Below are positions 36,409 through 44,987 of a DNA stretch of 64,000 bases, in pieces. This DNA is from Eggerthellaceae bacterium (GTDB lineage Bacteria > Actinomycetota > Coriobacteriia > Coriobacteriales > Eggerthellaceae). The notes under the pieces are model-generated. The model ran no database searches. It was not told the DNA's origin and saw only the letters and a list, made by a program, of their open reading frames with translations. Position 1 is the first letter of the stretch. Each line of letters opens with the position of its first letter. The DNA is taken from the NCBI GenBank assembly GCA_022791455.1, contig JAAVZC010000001.1:372001-436000 (forward strand), read 5' to 3'. The position numbers were made by a program, and so were the translations under genes.

Positions 36409-39400
36409 ATGGGAAAACTCAATCTAACCCGTCGCGCATTCGCTAAGCTCTCGGCTGCCACCGTGGCTGCTGGCGCGCTGGCGACGGCACCTCAAGTTGC
36501 CTTGGCCGAGGACGCCGAGGCCTCCAGCCGCGGAGGCGAAATCAAGCGCGTGCGCACCTGCTGCCGTGGCTGCGGCAAGATGGAATGCGGCGTCTGGGTT
36601 ACCGTTGAGAACGGCCGTGCGGTGAAGGTGGAAGGCGACCAGTCGTCGTTCCAGTCTTCCGGCAACTGCTGCGGCAAGTCTCAGTCGTCCATTCAGGCGG
36701 CCTATCATCCGTCGCGCATCTACCATCCCCTGAAGCGCACCAACCCCAAGGGCGAAGAGCCCGGCTGGCAGCGCATCTCTTGGGACGAGGCCATGGACAC
36801 CATCGGCACCAAGTTCCAGGAACTCATCACCCAGTACGGCGGCGAGTGCATCTTCAACATGTGCGGCACCTCCCGTCAGTGGGTGTACGGACCCTATGCG
36901 TTCTACAAGTGGCTGTTCCAGACCCCCAACGCCCACGTGGCTTCCGAGATCTGCAAGGGCCCCCGTCGTCTGATGGGCTGGATCTCCTCCGTTGACGGTG
37001 CGCCGTGGATGGCGCTGCGCGACGGGCCACGGGTGTACGTGCAGTGGGGCACCGCGCCGGAGAACTCCAACTACGACGACTCCTGCCGTAACCTGGTGGA
37101 CCGCATGACCGCTGCCGAGACCCACATCTGCGTGGACCCGCGTCTGTCCGGTTCTGGTAAGGAAGCCGACTACTGGCTGAACCTGGAGCCCGGCACCGAC
37201 GGCGCGCTGGCGCTGGCGTGGCAGCACATCATGATCGAGAAGGATCTGGTGGACTGGGAATTCGTCAAGCGCTGGACTGACGCGTCGCTGCTCGTGGTTG
37301 AGGACATGGAGCCCACCGGCGGCCGTTACCTGGACCTCACCGCTCCCATCGCCGTGCCCCCGCTGCAGGATCTCATCGGCACCAAGCTGAAGACCCGCCT
37401 GCTGAAGGAGTGCGACCTGGTGGAAGGCGGCAGCCCGCACAAGTTCTACGCCTGGAACCAGAAGGCCAACGACGGCCAGGGTGGCCTGGTGTTCTGGGAC
37501 GCCGACGCCACTCAGTGGGAAGGCTGCAACCACGTGGCCCCCACCCGCGACCAGATGGAAGTGGTCTACGAGGGCACGTCCCAGGAAGGCTACCTGCCCC
37601 CCATCTCCTACTGGGAGCTGGAAGAGGCCGGCATCGACTTCGACCTGTACGGCGAGCACGAGGTTACCCTGGCTGACGGCTCTAAGCACATCGCCCGCCC
37701 CGTGTGGTCCTACCTGGCCAACTCCGTGAAGGACTGCACCCCCGAGTGGGCTTCCGAGATCACCGGTTTGGACGCCGGCCTCATCGAGGAGACCTGCACC
37801 GTGTGGCTCACTCGTCCCGAGGGCCAGAACTACGGCAACGGCGGTATTCACCTGAACCTTGCCCCCGACCAGATTGGCAACTGCACCCAGACGGTGCGCG
37901 CGGTCATTAACCTCATGTACACCTCCGGCAACTTCGACGGCCCCGCCGGCAACCGCGGCCTGACCCGTACCCCGGTGGACGAGCAGTCCACGGCCGCTCC
38001 CGGCACCAACATGCCCGAGGAAGTGAAGTACACCCTGAAGGGCATGGGCAACCTGACCGGCGAGATCATGTGCCCGCCGTTCTATCTGTCCGATGTGGAC
38101 GTGGATCCCATGAACATCCCGGACAAGCGCGATGTTCACGGAAAGATGATCGGCGCCGAGAAGTTCCCCATTCTGCCCTACTACGGCGAATGGGCCGACG
38201 CCACCCTCATCTGGGAGGCTTGCAAGGGCAACGGCGAGTACCGTCTGCGCGGCGGCATCAACGAGTCCGGCTCCTTCATGAACATGTCCAACGCAACTCT
38301 TGCCTGGGAGGCGCTGCAGGAGCTGGACTTCTGGGTGGACATCAACATGTTCCATCACCCCGGCACCGAGATGGCGGACATCATCCTGCCCTGCCAGCAC
38401 TGGACCGAGCTGAACTGCATCCGCGTGTCCCAGGGCGCTACGGGCGGCATCGGCCTCACCCAGCGCGCCATTGAGCCGCCGGCCGACACCAAGTTCGACT
38501 ACGACATCAACCGCCTCATCTTCGAAGCGCTCGAGAAGAAGGGTAACCCCAACGGCACTTGGACCAACATCGCTGGCGACGCGCCGGGCGCCTATCTGCA
38601 CGACGATCGTCTGGAGGACTGGTTCCAGGCCCACAACGAGAACACCGGCTTCTCCGACAAGTACCCGGGCTGCAAGTGGGAGCACTGGGAGGACTTCCGT
38701 CAGGACTTCCAGGACAACGGCTGGATCAACGCCAAGGAAATCGAGCCGAACCGCTGGGGCACCTATCGCCGCTTCGAGACCGGCTGGATGCGCATGGGCA
38801 AAGACGCTTGCACCGCCGCTCCGTGGAACACCAACCCCGAGACTGGCGAGCCGATGAACAACTTCGGCTGCCCCACGCCTCATGGCCTGGTGAGCTTCTG
38901 GTCCATGCAGTTCGAGACCCTGTGCCTCGACATGGCCAACGAGTTCGCGGGCGAGCAGCGCTTCGACGTCATCAAGGAAATGATGCCGAACTACGAGCCC
39001 CCGGCCTCTTCCGCCCAGGGTGGTCAGATTGACCTTGAGGAGTACCCGATCATCCTCACCACCGGCCGCCGCATCCCGGTCTACTTCCACTCCGAGCATC
39101 GCCAGCTGCCCTGGTGCCGCGAGCTTTGGCCGGCGCCGCGCCTGGAGCTCAACCCGGAGGACGCCGAGAAGCTGGGTCTGGAGCAGGGCGATTGGGCCTG
39201 GATCGAGACCGAGTGGGGCAAGGTGCGCCAGGTGGTGGACCTCTACCACGGCATCGCTCCCGGCTGGGCCAACGCCGAGCACGCTTGGTGGTTCCCGGAA
39301 CTGCCGGCCCCGACCCATGGCTGCCTGCTCTCCAACATCGAGTGCATCTGGAACCCCTACGGCCAGGACAAGTTCATCGGCTCCTCGCACATGCGCGGCG

Positions 39401-39555
39401 TTCCGGTGAAGATCTACAAGGCCACGCCGGAGAACTGCCCCGACGGCAAGGTGGTGCCCTGCGCACCCGAGGACGGCACCGAGATCATTTACGATGCCTC
39501 CGACCCGCGCCTGAAGGATTGGCTGCCCAACTACACGATTCGAGAGGAGGCCTAA
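36409..39555 (+). CDS. Molybdopterin (bis-MGD) oxidoreductase, candidate catechol dehydroxylase-like enzyme
   Basis: 1048 residues. Twin-arginine signal with Arg8-Arg9 (NLTRRAFAKL), then a [4Fe-4S] Cys set (Cys51/52, Cys55, Cys60, Cys87/88) and the DMSO-reductase-family core. SEICKGPRR places Cys182 where formate dehydrogenases carry their Sec/Cys molybdenum ligand. A C-terminal molydopterin-binding domain has TTGRRIPVYFHSEHRQ. The overall make-up (large subunit with TAT signal, DmsB-type ferredoxin next door, divergent membrane LuxR) is that of gut Eggerthellaceae dehydroxylases and reductases of dietary or host aromatics. The exact substrate cannot be told. It acts outside the cytoplasmic membrane, taking electrons via the ferredoxin. 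Confidence 0.83.
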   Translation: MGKLNLTRRAFAKLSAATVAAGALATAPQVALAEDAEASSRGGEIKRVRTCCRGCGKMECGVWVTVENGRAVKVEGDQSSFQSSGNCCGKSQSSIQAAYHPSRIYHPLKRTNPKGEEPGWQRISWDEAMDTIGTKFQELITQYGGECIFNMCGTSRQWVYGPYAFYKWLFQTPNAHVASEICKGPRRLMGWISSVDGAPWMALRDGPRVYVQWGTAPENSNYDDSCRNLVDRMTAAETHICVDPRLSGSGKEADYWLNLEPGTDGALALAWQHIMIEKDLVDWEFVKRWTDASLLVVEDMEPTGGRYLDLTAPIAVPPLQDLIGTKLKTRLLKECDLVEGGSPHKFYAWNQKANDGQGGLVFWDADATQWEGCNHVAPTRDQMEVVYEGTSQEGYLPPISYWELEEAGIDFDLYGEHEVTLADGSKHIARPVWSYLANSVKDCTPEWASEITGLDAGLIEETCTVWLTRPEGQNYGNGGIHLNLAPDQIGNCTQTVRAVINLMYTSGNFDGPAGNRGLTRTPVDEQSTAAPGTNMPEEVKYTLKGMGNLTGEIMCPPFYLSDVDVDPMNIPDKRDVHGKMIGAEKFPILPYYGEWADATLIWEACKGNGEYRLRGGINESGSFMNMSNATLAWEALQELDFWVDINMFHHPGTEMADIILPCQHWTELNCIRVSQGATGGIGLTQRAIEPPADTKFDYDINRLIFEALEKKGNPNGTWTNIAGDAPGAYLHDDRLEDWFQAHNENTGFSDKYPGCKWEHWEDFRQDFQDNGWINAKEIEPNRWGTYRRFETGWMRMGKDACTAAPWNTNPETGEPMNNFGCPTPHGLVSFWSMQFETLCLDMANEFAGEQRFDVIKEMMPNYEPPASSAQGGQIDLEEYPIILTTGRRIPVYFHSEHRQLPWCRELWPAPRLELNPEDAEKLGLEQGDWAWIETEWGKVRQVVDLYHGIAPGWANAEHAWWFPELPAPTHGCLLSNIECIWNPYGQDKFIGSSHMRGVPVKIYKATPENCPDGKVVPCAPEDGTEIIYDASDPRLKDWLPNYTIREEA

Positions 39556-39558
39556 GCC

Positions 39559-40215
39559 ATGGCTCAGTACGCTATCGTCACCGACCTTAACCGCTGCGTC
39601 GGCTGCCTCGCCTGCATGGTTGCCTGCAAGGCCGTGAACAACGTGCCCATTGGCAACTACTGGAACAAGGTGCTGCGCATCGGCCCCGTCCGCAAGGACA
39701 ACTACCAGGCTACCAACGACGTGGAGATGTACTACCTGCCCGTCCAGTGCCAGCACTGCGAGAACCCCGCTTGCGTTTCCGTGTGCCCCACCGAGGCCAG
39801 CCACAAGTTGGCCGACGGCACCGTGCAGGTGGACAAGGAAAAGTGCATCGGCTGCCAGTTCTGCGCGATGGCCTGCCCGTACGGTGTGCGCTACCTGAAC
39901 GAGGAAGAGCGCGTGGTGGAGAAGTGCACCCTGTGCGATCAGATCACCCAGGCCGGCGGTCTGCCCCAGTGCGTCATCCAGTGTGGCGGCCGCGCCCGCT
40001 TCTTCGGCGACCTGGACAAGGGCATCGGCTCCTTCGAGGCCCCGGCCATCGGCTACGACGTGGATCGCTCCTACGACAACCTCTACACCGGCAACCGCAT
40101 CACGGTGGACGAGCTGGCGAAGGACTTCAGCGACGCGGATGTCTACCACCTGCCCAACGCCGGCAACGACCCCAGCTTCGCCTACATCCTGCGCGACAGG
40201 AAGTGGCAGGGCTAA
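39559..40215 (+). CDS. 4Fe-4S dicluster ferredoxin subunit, DmsB-like
   Basis: 218 residues with four cysteine clusters: CVGCLACMVACK, CQHCENPACVSVCP, CIGCQFCAMACPYG, and CTLCDQ...CVIQC. This is the electron-transfer subunit of DMSO-reductase-type complexes, relaying electrons to the catalytic subunit encoded 4 nt upstream. No NrfD/DmsC-type membrane anchor gene follows, so the quinol or donor link is missing from this operon. Confidence 0.93.
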   Translation: MAQYAIVTDLNRCVGCLACMVACKAVNNVPIGNYWNKVLRIGPVRKDNYQATNDVEMYYLPVQCQHCENPACVSVCPTEASHKLADGTVQVDKEKCIGCQFCAMACPYGVRYLNEEERVVEKCTLCDQITQAGGLPQCVIQCGGRARFFGDLDKGIGSFEAPAIGYDVDRSYDNLYTGNRITVDELAKDFSDADVYHLPNAGNDPSFAYILRDRKWQG

Positions 40216-40219
40216 TGTA

Positions 40220-40247
40220 GTTCCGACGGCCTGACGGCCGTCGGAAC
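40220..40247 (+). terminator. Hairpin after the Mo oxidoreductase operon
   Basis: GTTCCGACGGCC, loop TGAC, GGCCGTCGGAAC: a perfect 12-bp stem starting 5 nt after the stop. The following CCCTTGG is not U-rich, so it may be a 3' stabilising hairpin instead of a classic terminator. Confidence 0.65.
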
Positions 40248-40407
40248 CCCTTGGCGCTGCGGACGGGCCGGGCGCCCTATCTTGCCCCTTCCCAGAGGCG
40301 CTGCGCGTACCGAAGTACGCTTGGCCTCCGGCGCGGGGCAACCTGGGGCACCGGGCCCGCCCTCGCTCACCCGCACTGACTTGAGAGCAATGTCTTGCTT
40401 TTATGTC

Positions 40408-40477
40408 GTCATCCTGAGCAACGCGAAGGATCTTCCCATTTGCAACCGAGAAGATCCTTCGCTGCGCTCAGGATGAC
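40408..40477 (+). repeat. Palindromic repeat pair, family 1
   Basis: GTCATCCTGAGCAACGCG..GGATCTT and the inverted AAGATCCTTCGCTGCGCTCA..GATGAC face each other around a short AT spacer, forming a long hairpin in the intergenic region. It lies within the 588-bp stretch 40216-40803. That stretch also holds an imperfect AAAGCCCCCT/AGGGGGTTTT inverted repeat (about 40502-40580) and the elements listed next. Confidence 0.85.
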
Positions 40478-40595
40478 GAGGCGCGAGGACACCTTCGCCG
40501 AAAGAAAGCCCCCTTGGGAGCTCGGATCCGTCCCCTACAACACCCTTGCAAACACGGATCGGGTTCCCTAGGGGGTTTTCTGCGTTCTGGGAGTT

Positions 40596-40691
40596 TTCCG
40601 TTCTAGCTACATTTTTGCCAAAATATTTTCCGTTTTAGACGCATAATCGGCCTAATCCTTTCCGTTTTAGAAACATGCGGCATTTCTGCCA
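40596..40691 (+). repeat. Three degenerate 32-bp direct repeats upstream of a toxin-antitoxin pair
   Basis: TTCCGTT starts at 40596, 40628 and 40660, an exact 32-bp period (about three helical turns). Each is followed by C/TTAG..(A/G)CA and a GCC-like end. Probably a binding array for a dimeric regulator such as the antitoxin complex. Too few and too diverged for a CRISPR. Confidence 0.5.
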
Positions 40692-40732
40692 AGGGTGAAC
40701 TGCGACGATGATGAACCGTTTTTACTGCTCTC

Positions 40733-40762
40733 TTGACTGGCGAAAGGCTAAGAGGATAAAAT
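40733..40762 (+). promoter_or_regulatory. Predicted promoter of the toxin-antitoxin operon
   Basis: TTGACT (40733-40738), 18-nt spacer, TAAAAT (40757-40762). It overlaps a TATCGATA palindrome and lies 42 nt before the antitoxin ATG. Confidence 0.6.
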
Positions 40763-40803
40763 ATCGATAAAATAATGATAGGCATTGAAGGGTGGTCCTC
40801 CGA

Positions 40804-41079
40804 ATGGTAATTAGACCTATTTCCGACCTGCGAAACCACTACTCTGATGTCGAGCGCGATGTCGAGCAGGGGGGGCCGGTCTTTCTCACGAAGAACGGCT
40901 ATGGATCCATGGTGGTCATGAGTATCGAGCAATTTGAGCACATCAACGGGAGCGTTGAGTCGGCTCTAGACGCTGCTGACCTTCAAGCCGCTACGACCGA
41001 ATTACGTTACAGTCACGATGAAGTTTTCGGGTCGATTCGGGAAGGGCTTCGCCATGGCCGACGCGCACGGGCAGTATAG
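40804..41079 (+). CDS. Antitoxin, Phd/YefM-like
   Basis: 91 residues from ATG 40804 (an upstream GTG at 40792 is possible). The N-terminus IRPISDLRNHYSDVERDVEQGGPVFLTKNGYGSMVVMSIEQFE is the Phd/YefM/RelB DNA-binding half; the charged C-terminus would wrap the toxin. Its end overlaps the toxin gene by 26 nt, the normal arrangement for a co-regulated pair. Confidence 0.88.
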   Translation: MVIRPISDLRNHYSDVERDVEQGGPVFLTKNGYGSMVVMSIEQFEHINGSVESALDAADLQAATTELRYSHDEVFGSIREGLRHGRRARAV

Positions 41080-41377
41080 GCTTCGCTATCTCCCGCTTTT
41101 CTGGGACGACCTCAATTCCGCTGTTTCCTATATAGCCGACGTGCTTGAAGCCCCCGAGACGGCCGAACGGCTGCTCGATTCGGTCGAGGCCCAGATTCTC
41201 AAGCGCCTATCCAATCCGACAATTGCCCCAGTCTACAAGACCACACGCGAGCGCCCGCTTCCGTACTATTGGTTTGAAGTGGGAAGCTATATGGCCTTTT
41301 ATGTGGTCATTGATGATGTAGTTGAAATGCGGCGCTTTATCTATGGCGCGAGAGATCTCACGCGAATGTTGCCTTAG
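41054..41377 (+). CDS. RelE/ParE-family toxin
   Basis: 107 residues from ATG 41054 with GGGAAGGG upstream. RelE/ParE fold: YLPLFWDDLNSAVSYIADVLEAPETAERLLDSVEAQILKRL, then the beta-sheet with YYWFEVGSYMAFYVVIDDVVEMRRFIYGARD. Targets in the family are ribosome-bound mRNA (RelE) or gyrase (ParE); which applies here is not clear. Partner of the preceding antitoxin. Confidence 0.87.
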   Translation: MADAHGQYRLRYLPLFWDDLNSAVSYIADVLEAPETAERLLDSVEAQILKRLSNPTIAPVYKTTRERPLPYYWFEVGSYMAFYVVIDDVVEMRRFIYGARDLTRMLP

Positions 41378-41413
41378 CACGCTAACGGATTCTGTCTTCT
41401 TCTCGCGAAAGAA

Positions 41414-42442
41414 TCATGCCTTCTTCTTGCTTGCTCGGTATGCGGCGTATCCTGCCAAAGCGGCCCCTGTCATTCCCCATTGCTTTGCTTTGTGCGATTC
41501 TCTCTTGATTTCTTCCAGTTGTTCTTGGAGCGTGTTGGTTAGTGATTCCTGTCGCTCTAAGGCGTTTTGCAGTGCCAATCTTTGCTTTCGATCGCTGTCG
41601 ATCGCAGCGCGAGCAAGCCATTCTATCTTTGCTCGTTCGAATGCTTCGAGTGCTTGCTCTATGTCGCATTTTGAGGATTCCATATAGGAGACGATGAATT
41701 CAAGAGCGATTATATTTCGATAGGTTCGAGGTATAGGGATCTCGGAATATGCTTTCTGCAGAAGCGCCTCCTGTTCTTGAATCTGCTCTCTGAGGGTGCG
41801 AAGCTCCACCTTCCAAGGAAATAAAGATGTCTCGTTGAATTCGGCTAGTGCTCTCTGGTAGTCAGGTATTTCCCGATCACGATATTGACTGAGCGCCGAT
41901 TCGTAACGCCTGTCGGCCTCGGCTTGTGCTGCCTTCAACGCCTTCTCGTTATCGTGGTCAACCTTTTCGCATTGAGCTCTGTATTCGTCTGACGACTTTA
42001 TGCTGCTGATGTACTCTTTCCCCCTCTTATCTTCGGTAAGAAGCCCTGCGAGGAAGAAAACTGCGGCAAGAAGGAAGCTATAGCCAGCAAGATTGCTGAA
42101 CAAGAGGGCTCCTAGGCTCATCCAGATAACATTTGAGAGAAGCCTGCCGCCCGCGATGTAGGTGGCCGCGAGAGCAAGCATTGTTGAGGTTGCGCCGATA
42201 ATGGCGCAGATCCGCCAGGTTTTTTGCCATTTAGTTAGTCCGAAATCGGGTGCAATGATGGGTGGGTAGGGTTTTGGACAGAATGGAGGCGCGGGGCGAT
42301 GCGGCTGAATGGGTTTTTTCGGAGGCGTGGGCTTCTTGCTCTGGAGGGCTTTTTCTTGCTGGCGCAGTTTCGCCAACTTAATTTCTGACCTGAGCGCCGC
42401 TTGTGCGGCGCTCAGAAATGCGGCATTGCTCGATTTCTTCAC
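41414..42442 (-). CDS. Uncharacterised membrane protein with coiled coils
   Basis: 342 residues from a GTG. A short basic helical start and a Pro-rich linker (about 35-65) precede two membrane segments (about 75-130, IIGATSTMLALAATYIAGG and LAGYSFLLAAVFFLAGLL). A long charged, coiled-coil C-terminal part (about 135-320) ends in another hydrophobic patch and a KKK tail. No family recognised. It is the third gene of a minus-strand set with the two orphans at 42488 and 43903, and its codon use is more AT-rich than the core genes around the island. Confidence 0.6.
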   Translation of the reverse strand: MKKSSNAAFLSAAQAALRSEIKLAKLRQQEKALQSKKPTPPKKPIQPHRPAPPFCPKPYPPIIAPDFGLTKWQKTWRICAIIGATSTMLALAATYIAGGRLLSNVIWMSLGALLFSNLAGYSFLLAAVFFLAGLLTEDKRGKEYISSIKSSDEYRAQCEKVDHDNEKALKAAQAEADRRYESALSQYRDREIPDYQRALAEFNETSLFPWKVELRTLREQIQEQEALLQKAYSEIPIPRTYRNIIALEFIVSYMESSKCDIEQALEAFERAKIEWLARAAIDSDRKQRLALQNALERQESLTNTLQEQLEEIKRESHKAKQWGMTGAALAGYAAYRASKKKA

Positions 42443-42487
42443 GACTATTGAGCCCGATATGAAGACTTTTGACCCGATGGGTTCATG

Positions 42488-43855
42488 CTACATGCCGCTG
42501 CGAGTGCAGCCCTCGGCAATAGGACATGCTAAACAATACTTAACCCTTGGATCGTTTCTTTGGCATCCGGCGCTCCCAAGAAGATCGCGCTTTTCGGGTC
42601 TCGTGGCTCCACCTCTGCCCCCCGATGCGATTGCTGAAGAGACCACTGTGCCAATGATTGCTGCGCGAGTTGCAAAGCCATCGCCGTCCATGGAAAACAC
42701 CGAACCTAACCCGGCACCGCTGTTATTATTGTTGGCTGCTTGCTCTTTGTAGGCACTAAGCGCATCGTACATAGTATTGTCTGCGCTGGAGATAAGCGTA
42801 GTCAGATAGATCTGCGCCGCCTGTTTGCTTCTGGGCATTATCGCTCCTTCAGCATTCTCGTTTCTTGCAATTCCAATGCTGTCGGCAATTGCGTTGGCTC
42901 GTTGTTCCACTTCTGCAATAGCGCTGTTTATGGCGGCAAGAATCGTGCTGAGATCTTCGCGTCGCATTGTCCTGTCGTAAAGATCGGGGACGAGGATGAC
43001 TCCTACTCGGAAGGCGTCTTCGAAATCTTTTCTCCGGAGATTGCCAGCTTGATAATCCTGCGCCAATTTTTTAATAACGTCATCACTCAGGCTGTTCGCT
43101 ATACCTTGCAGGGCGTCGCCGACGTCGGCTCCCGCAATTTCGCTCATGGCCTTTCCTAATCCTTGTAGCCCCTTGGAAAGGCCGCTCGTAGCCATGTCTC
43201 CAAGTTTTTTACCAAAGAGCCCAGAACGCTTTGTTTCGAAGAGCTTGGGATAGTTGTACTTGATTATTGCGGGAGCATCCATGTCAAGTAAGGTCATGTA
43301 ATAGTAGTAAATCGCAAGCAGCTCATTAAGCCTGTTGTGATCTTCGAGCGACACATCGAGCGCTGAATTGGAGTATGTGGCCGGCATGATCGTGGCAGGC
43401 TTAGAATAGTTGGTAAAGCAGACCATGAAGAAGTTATCTTTTTTCTCGGGCAGCTGGCGTCCCTGCGTAATTTCGAAGAATGTGGAAACGGTTAATCCGT
43501 TTTTGCCGGCAGAAAGGGTGATTGGCGTACCTGAGGGGAATGCTCTCCGGATTGCCTCCGCAGCTTTGTCAGCTTCTTCGGCTGAGCCGCCAAAAACGTT
43601 AATGGTGTATCCGACGAAGAGGGGGATACGATCGAGTCCAAATGCGCTGCGGCAACCGGTTGGCATTGCCGCGTCTTGGTAGTCGCTTTCTGCAAATGTT
43701 GGGGAGAGGCATAGGTTCAGGAAGGCAAAAGGGAACCCGTCGCTGGGGTTCTCGAGGGAGTCTACATAACTTTCAAGTTCCGATACATCGATTGTCTTCA
43801 CTCCCGTCTTTCGCTCAATTTCTTCCGATAGACCTTCCGAGATTTTGGTAAGCAT
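42488..43855 (-). CDS. Uncharacterised protein with C-terminal cysteine cluster
   Basis: About 455 residues from the internal ATG at 43855 (AGGAAAGGA upstream); the frame extends to 43906. The N-terminal half is globular alpha/beta. A Gly/Ala-rich amphipathic stretch (GKKLGDMATSGLSKGLQGLGKAMSEIAG) follows, then helices, a Gly/Ser-rich hydrophobic segment (AAIIGTVVSSAIASGGRGG) and a final CQRNDPRVKYCLACPIAEGC set that could bind zinc or Fe-S. No family recognised. It starts 47 nt after the small gene upstream and ends 45 nt before the coiled-coil gene. Confidence 0.6.
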   Translation of the reverse strand: MLTKISEGLSEEIERKTGVKTIDVSELESYVDSLENPSDGFPFAFLNLCLSPTFAESDYQDAAMPTGCRSAFGLDRIPLFVGYTINVFGGSAEEADKAAEAIRRAFPSGTPITLSAGKNGLTVSTFFEITQGRQLPEKKDNFFMVCFTNYSKPATIMPATYSNSALDVSLEDHNRLNELLAIYYYYMTLLDMDAPAIIKYNYPKLFETKRSGLFGKKLGDMATSGLSKGLQGLGKAMSEIAGADVGDALQGIANSLSDDVIKKLAQDYQAGNLRRKDFEDAFRVGVILVPDLYDRTMRREDLSTILAAINSAIAEVEQRANAIADSIGIARNENAEGAIMPRSKQAAQIYLTTLISSADNTMYDALSAYKEQAANNNNSGAGLGSVFSMDGDGFATRAAIIGTVVSSAIASGGRGGATRPEKRDLLGSAGCQRNDPRVKYCLACPIAEGCTRSGM

Positions 43856-43902
43856 GATGTGGCGTCCTTTCCTGATCTCTTGACATAAGATGGGTTCGTG
43901 AA

Positions 43903-44076
43903 TCATTCGCTGATTTCAAGGAACTCTATTCCCTTGAATTTCGACTCAAGTATTCCCGCTGCTTCGTCGGCGCTTTCTGCTTCAACCTCCGTTGTCAGCC
44001 AAAGCCCGCTGGCTCTAAATTTGATTTTGAATGGTGTGACTCTCTGGATTTTCGATGGCTCTTTTTCAGGGCACAT
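43903..44076 (-). CDS. Small uncharacterised protein
   Basis: 57 residues from the ATG at 44076, which has a clean GGGAGG ribosome site 5 nt upstream; the longer frame from 44178 lacks one. Predicted beta-beta-alpha-beta: FKIKFRASGLWLTTEVEAESADEAAGILESKFKGIEFLEI. First gene of the orphan trio. No function recognised. Confidence 0.6.
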   Translation of the reverse strand: MCPEKEPSKIQRVTPFKIKFRASGLWLTTEVEAESADEAAGILESKFKGIEFLEISE

Positions 44077-44290
44077 GGCAACCTCCCTAAATAAGTAGAC
44101 TAAATTGGGAGGGTTGTTTGGCCAGCTTTTTCTCTCTGAATCAGTCTTTTTCGAAAAAAGCAGGGAAATCGAGGCCAATAATCTCTTCTGTCAAAAATGT
44201 CTACCTTTTTATGACGGGGAAAGCATTGATATATGCGAGATTACATTCAAACGGGGAATGAGATCGGTGGCGGCATCGATACGGATCGGC

Positions 44291-44887
44291 TTAGGCGGAA
44301 GCGTCGCGCCTAAGCCAATTGTCAAAGGTCGATGCGCTTACGTTCAAGCGGAAGGCAGCCTCTTTGCGCGTGATGAGGCCTTCAGAGTAGGCCGTCTTTA
44401 TCTGGGGGTATGATGCTGGGCGTTCGATCCTGGGACGCCCGAAGCGAACCCCACGGGCCTTGGCAGCTGCGATGCCTTCCTCTTGACGCCGGTGGATGCT
44501 TTCTCGTTCAATTTGGGCGACGTAAGAAAGAAGCTGCAACACGATGTCGGTCAGCAGGACGCCAGTGATGCCGCACCGCTCCTGCCGCGTATCAAGCAAC
44601 GGCATGTCCAACACAACGATATGTGCTTCCCTGTCTTTTGTTATGCGCCTCCACTCGCTGACTATCTCTTCGTAATTGCGGCCAAGTCTGTCAATTGATG
44701 TGACGTAGATCACGTCGCCTCTTTTGAGTCTGCGAATCATGCGCTTATAGGCTGGGCGGTTGAAGTCTTTGCCGCTTGTTTTGTCAATAAAGATCCGATT
44801 GTCGTGTAGGCCGAATCCTCGAAGGGCGTCATACTGCCTCGCGGGATTCTGGTCTTTTGCGGAAACGCGAATATAGCCATATTCCAT
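44291..44887 (-). CDS. Serine recombinase (resolvase/invertase)
   Basis: 198 residues. Resolvase catalytic domain with nucleophile Ser9 in YIRVSAKDQNPARQ, Arg residues in SIDRLGRNY, and the ERESIHRRQEEGIAAAKARGVRFGRPR arm, ending in a Hin-like HTH (ITRKEAAFRLNVSASTFDNWLR). Such enzymes invert or resolve DNA at short crossover sites. It bounds the accessory island, and its promoter region carries an inverted repeat. Intact by length. Confidence 0.92.
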   Translation of the reverse strand: MEYGYIRVSAKDQNPARQYDALRGFGLHDNRIFIDKTSGKDFNRPAYKRMIRRLKRGDVIYVTSIDRLGRNYEEIVSEWRRITKDREAHIVVLDMPLLDTRQERCGITGVLLTDIVLQLLSYVAQIERESIHRRQEEGIAAAKARGVRFGRPRIERPASYPQIKTAYSEGLITRKEAAFRLNVSASTFDNWLRRDASA

Positions 44888-44911
44888 TGATATGTCCTCC
44901 TGTTCTGTTCT

Positions 44912-44929
44912 TTTGTCCCGTTGGACAAA
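44912..44929 (+). promoter_or_regulatory. Inverted repeat upstream of the serine recombinase
   Basis: TTTGTCC, spacer CGTT, GGACAAA, 24 nt before the recombinase start. A second relation, GTTGGAC (44920-44926) to GTCCAAC (44955-44961), overlaps it. Could be a recombinase binding or crossover site, or an operator. Confidence 0.4.
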
Positions 44930-44981
44930 GAATCGCGCACCTTTTGGTTCGATCGTCCAACAAGGCCCCGGTTGAGGCTCC

Positions 44982-44987
44982 TATAAT
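44982..44987 (+). promoter_or_regulatory. -10 element of the amino acid ABC transporter operon
   Basis: Perfect TATAAT; no good -35 at standard spacing. The leader after it can form hairpins (GCCC-GAAA-GGGC at 44997-45008; GGCCGG...CCGGCC around 45035-45055). Confidence 0.45.

Noticed and set aside
36424..40341. Very long minus-strand open frame (about 1305 codons) opposite the Mo oxidoreductase
   Set aside because: It mirrors the codon bias of the plus-strand genes, has no recognisable domain, and spans two genes with clear Fe-S and Mo motifs.
40596..40691. Possible CRISPR from regularly spaced repeats
   Set aside because: Only three copies, each strongly diverged outside about 10 bases; no spacer uniqueness pattern and no cas genes.
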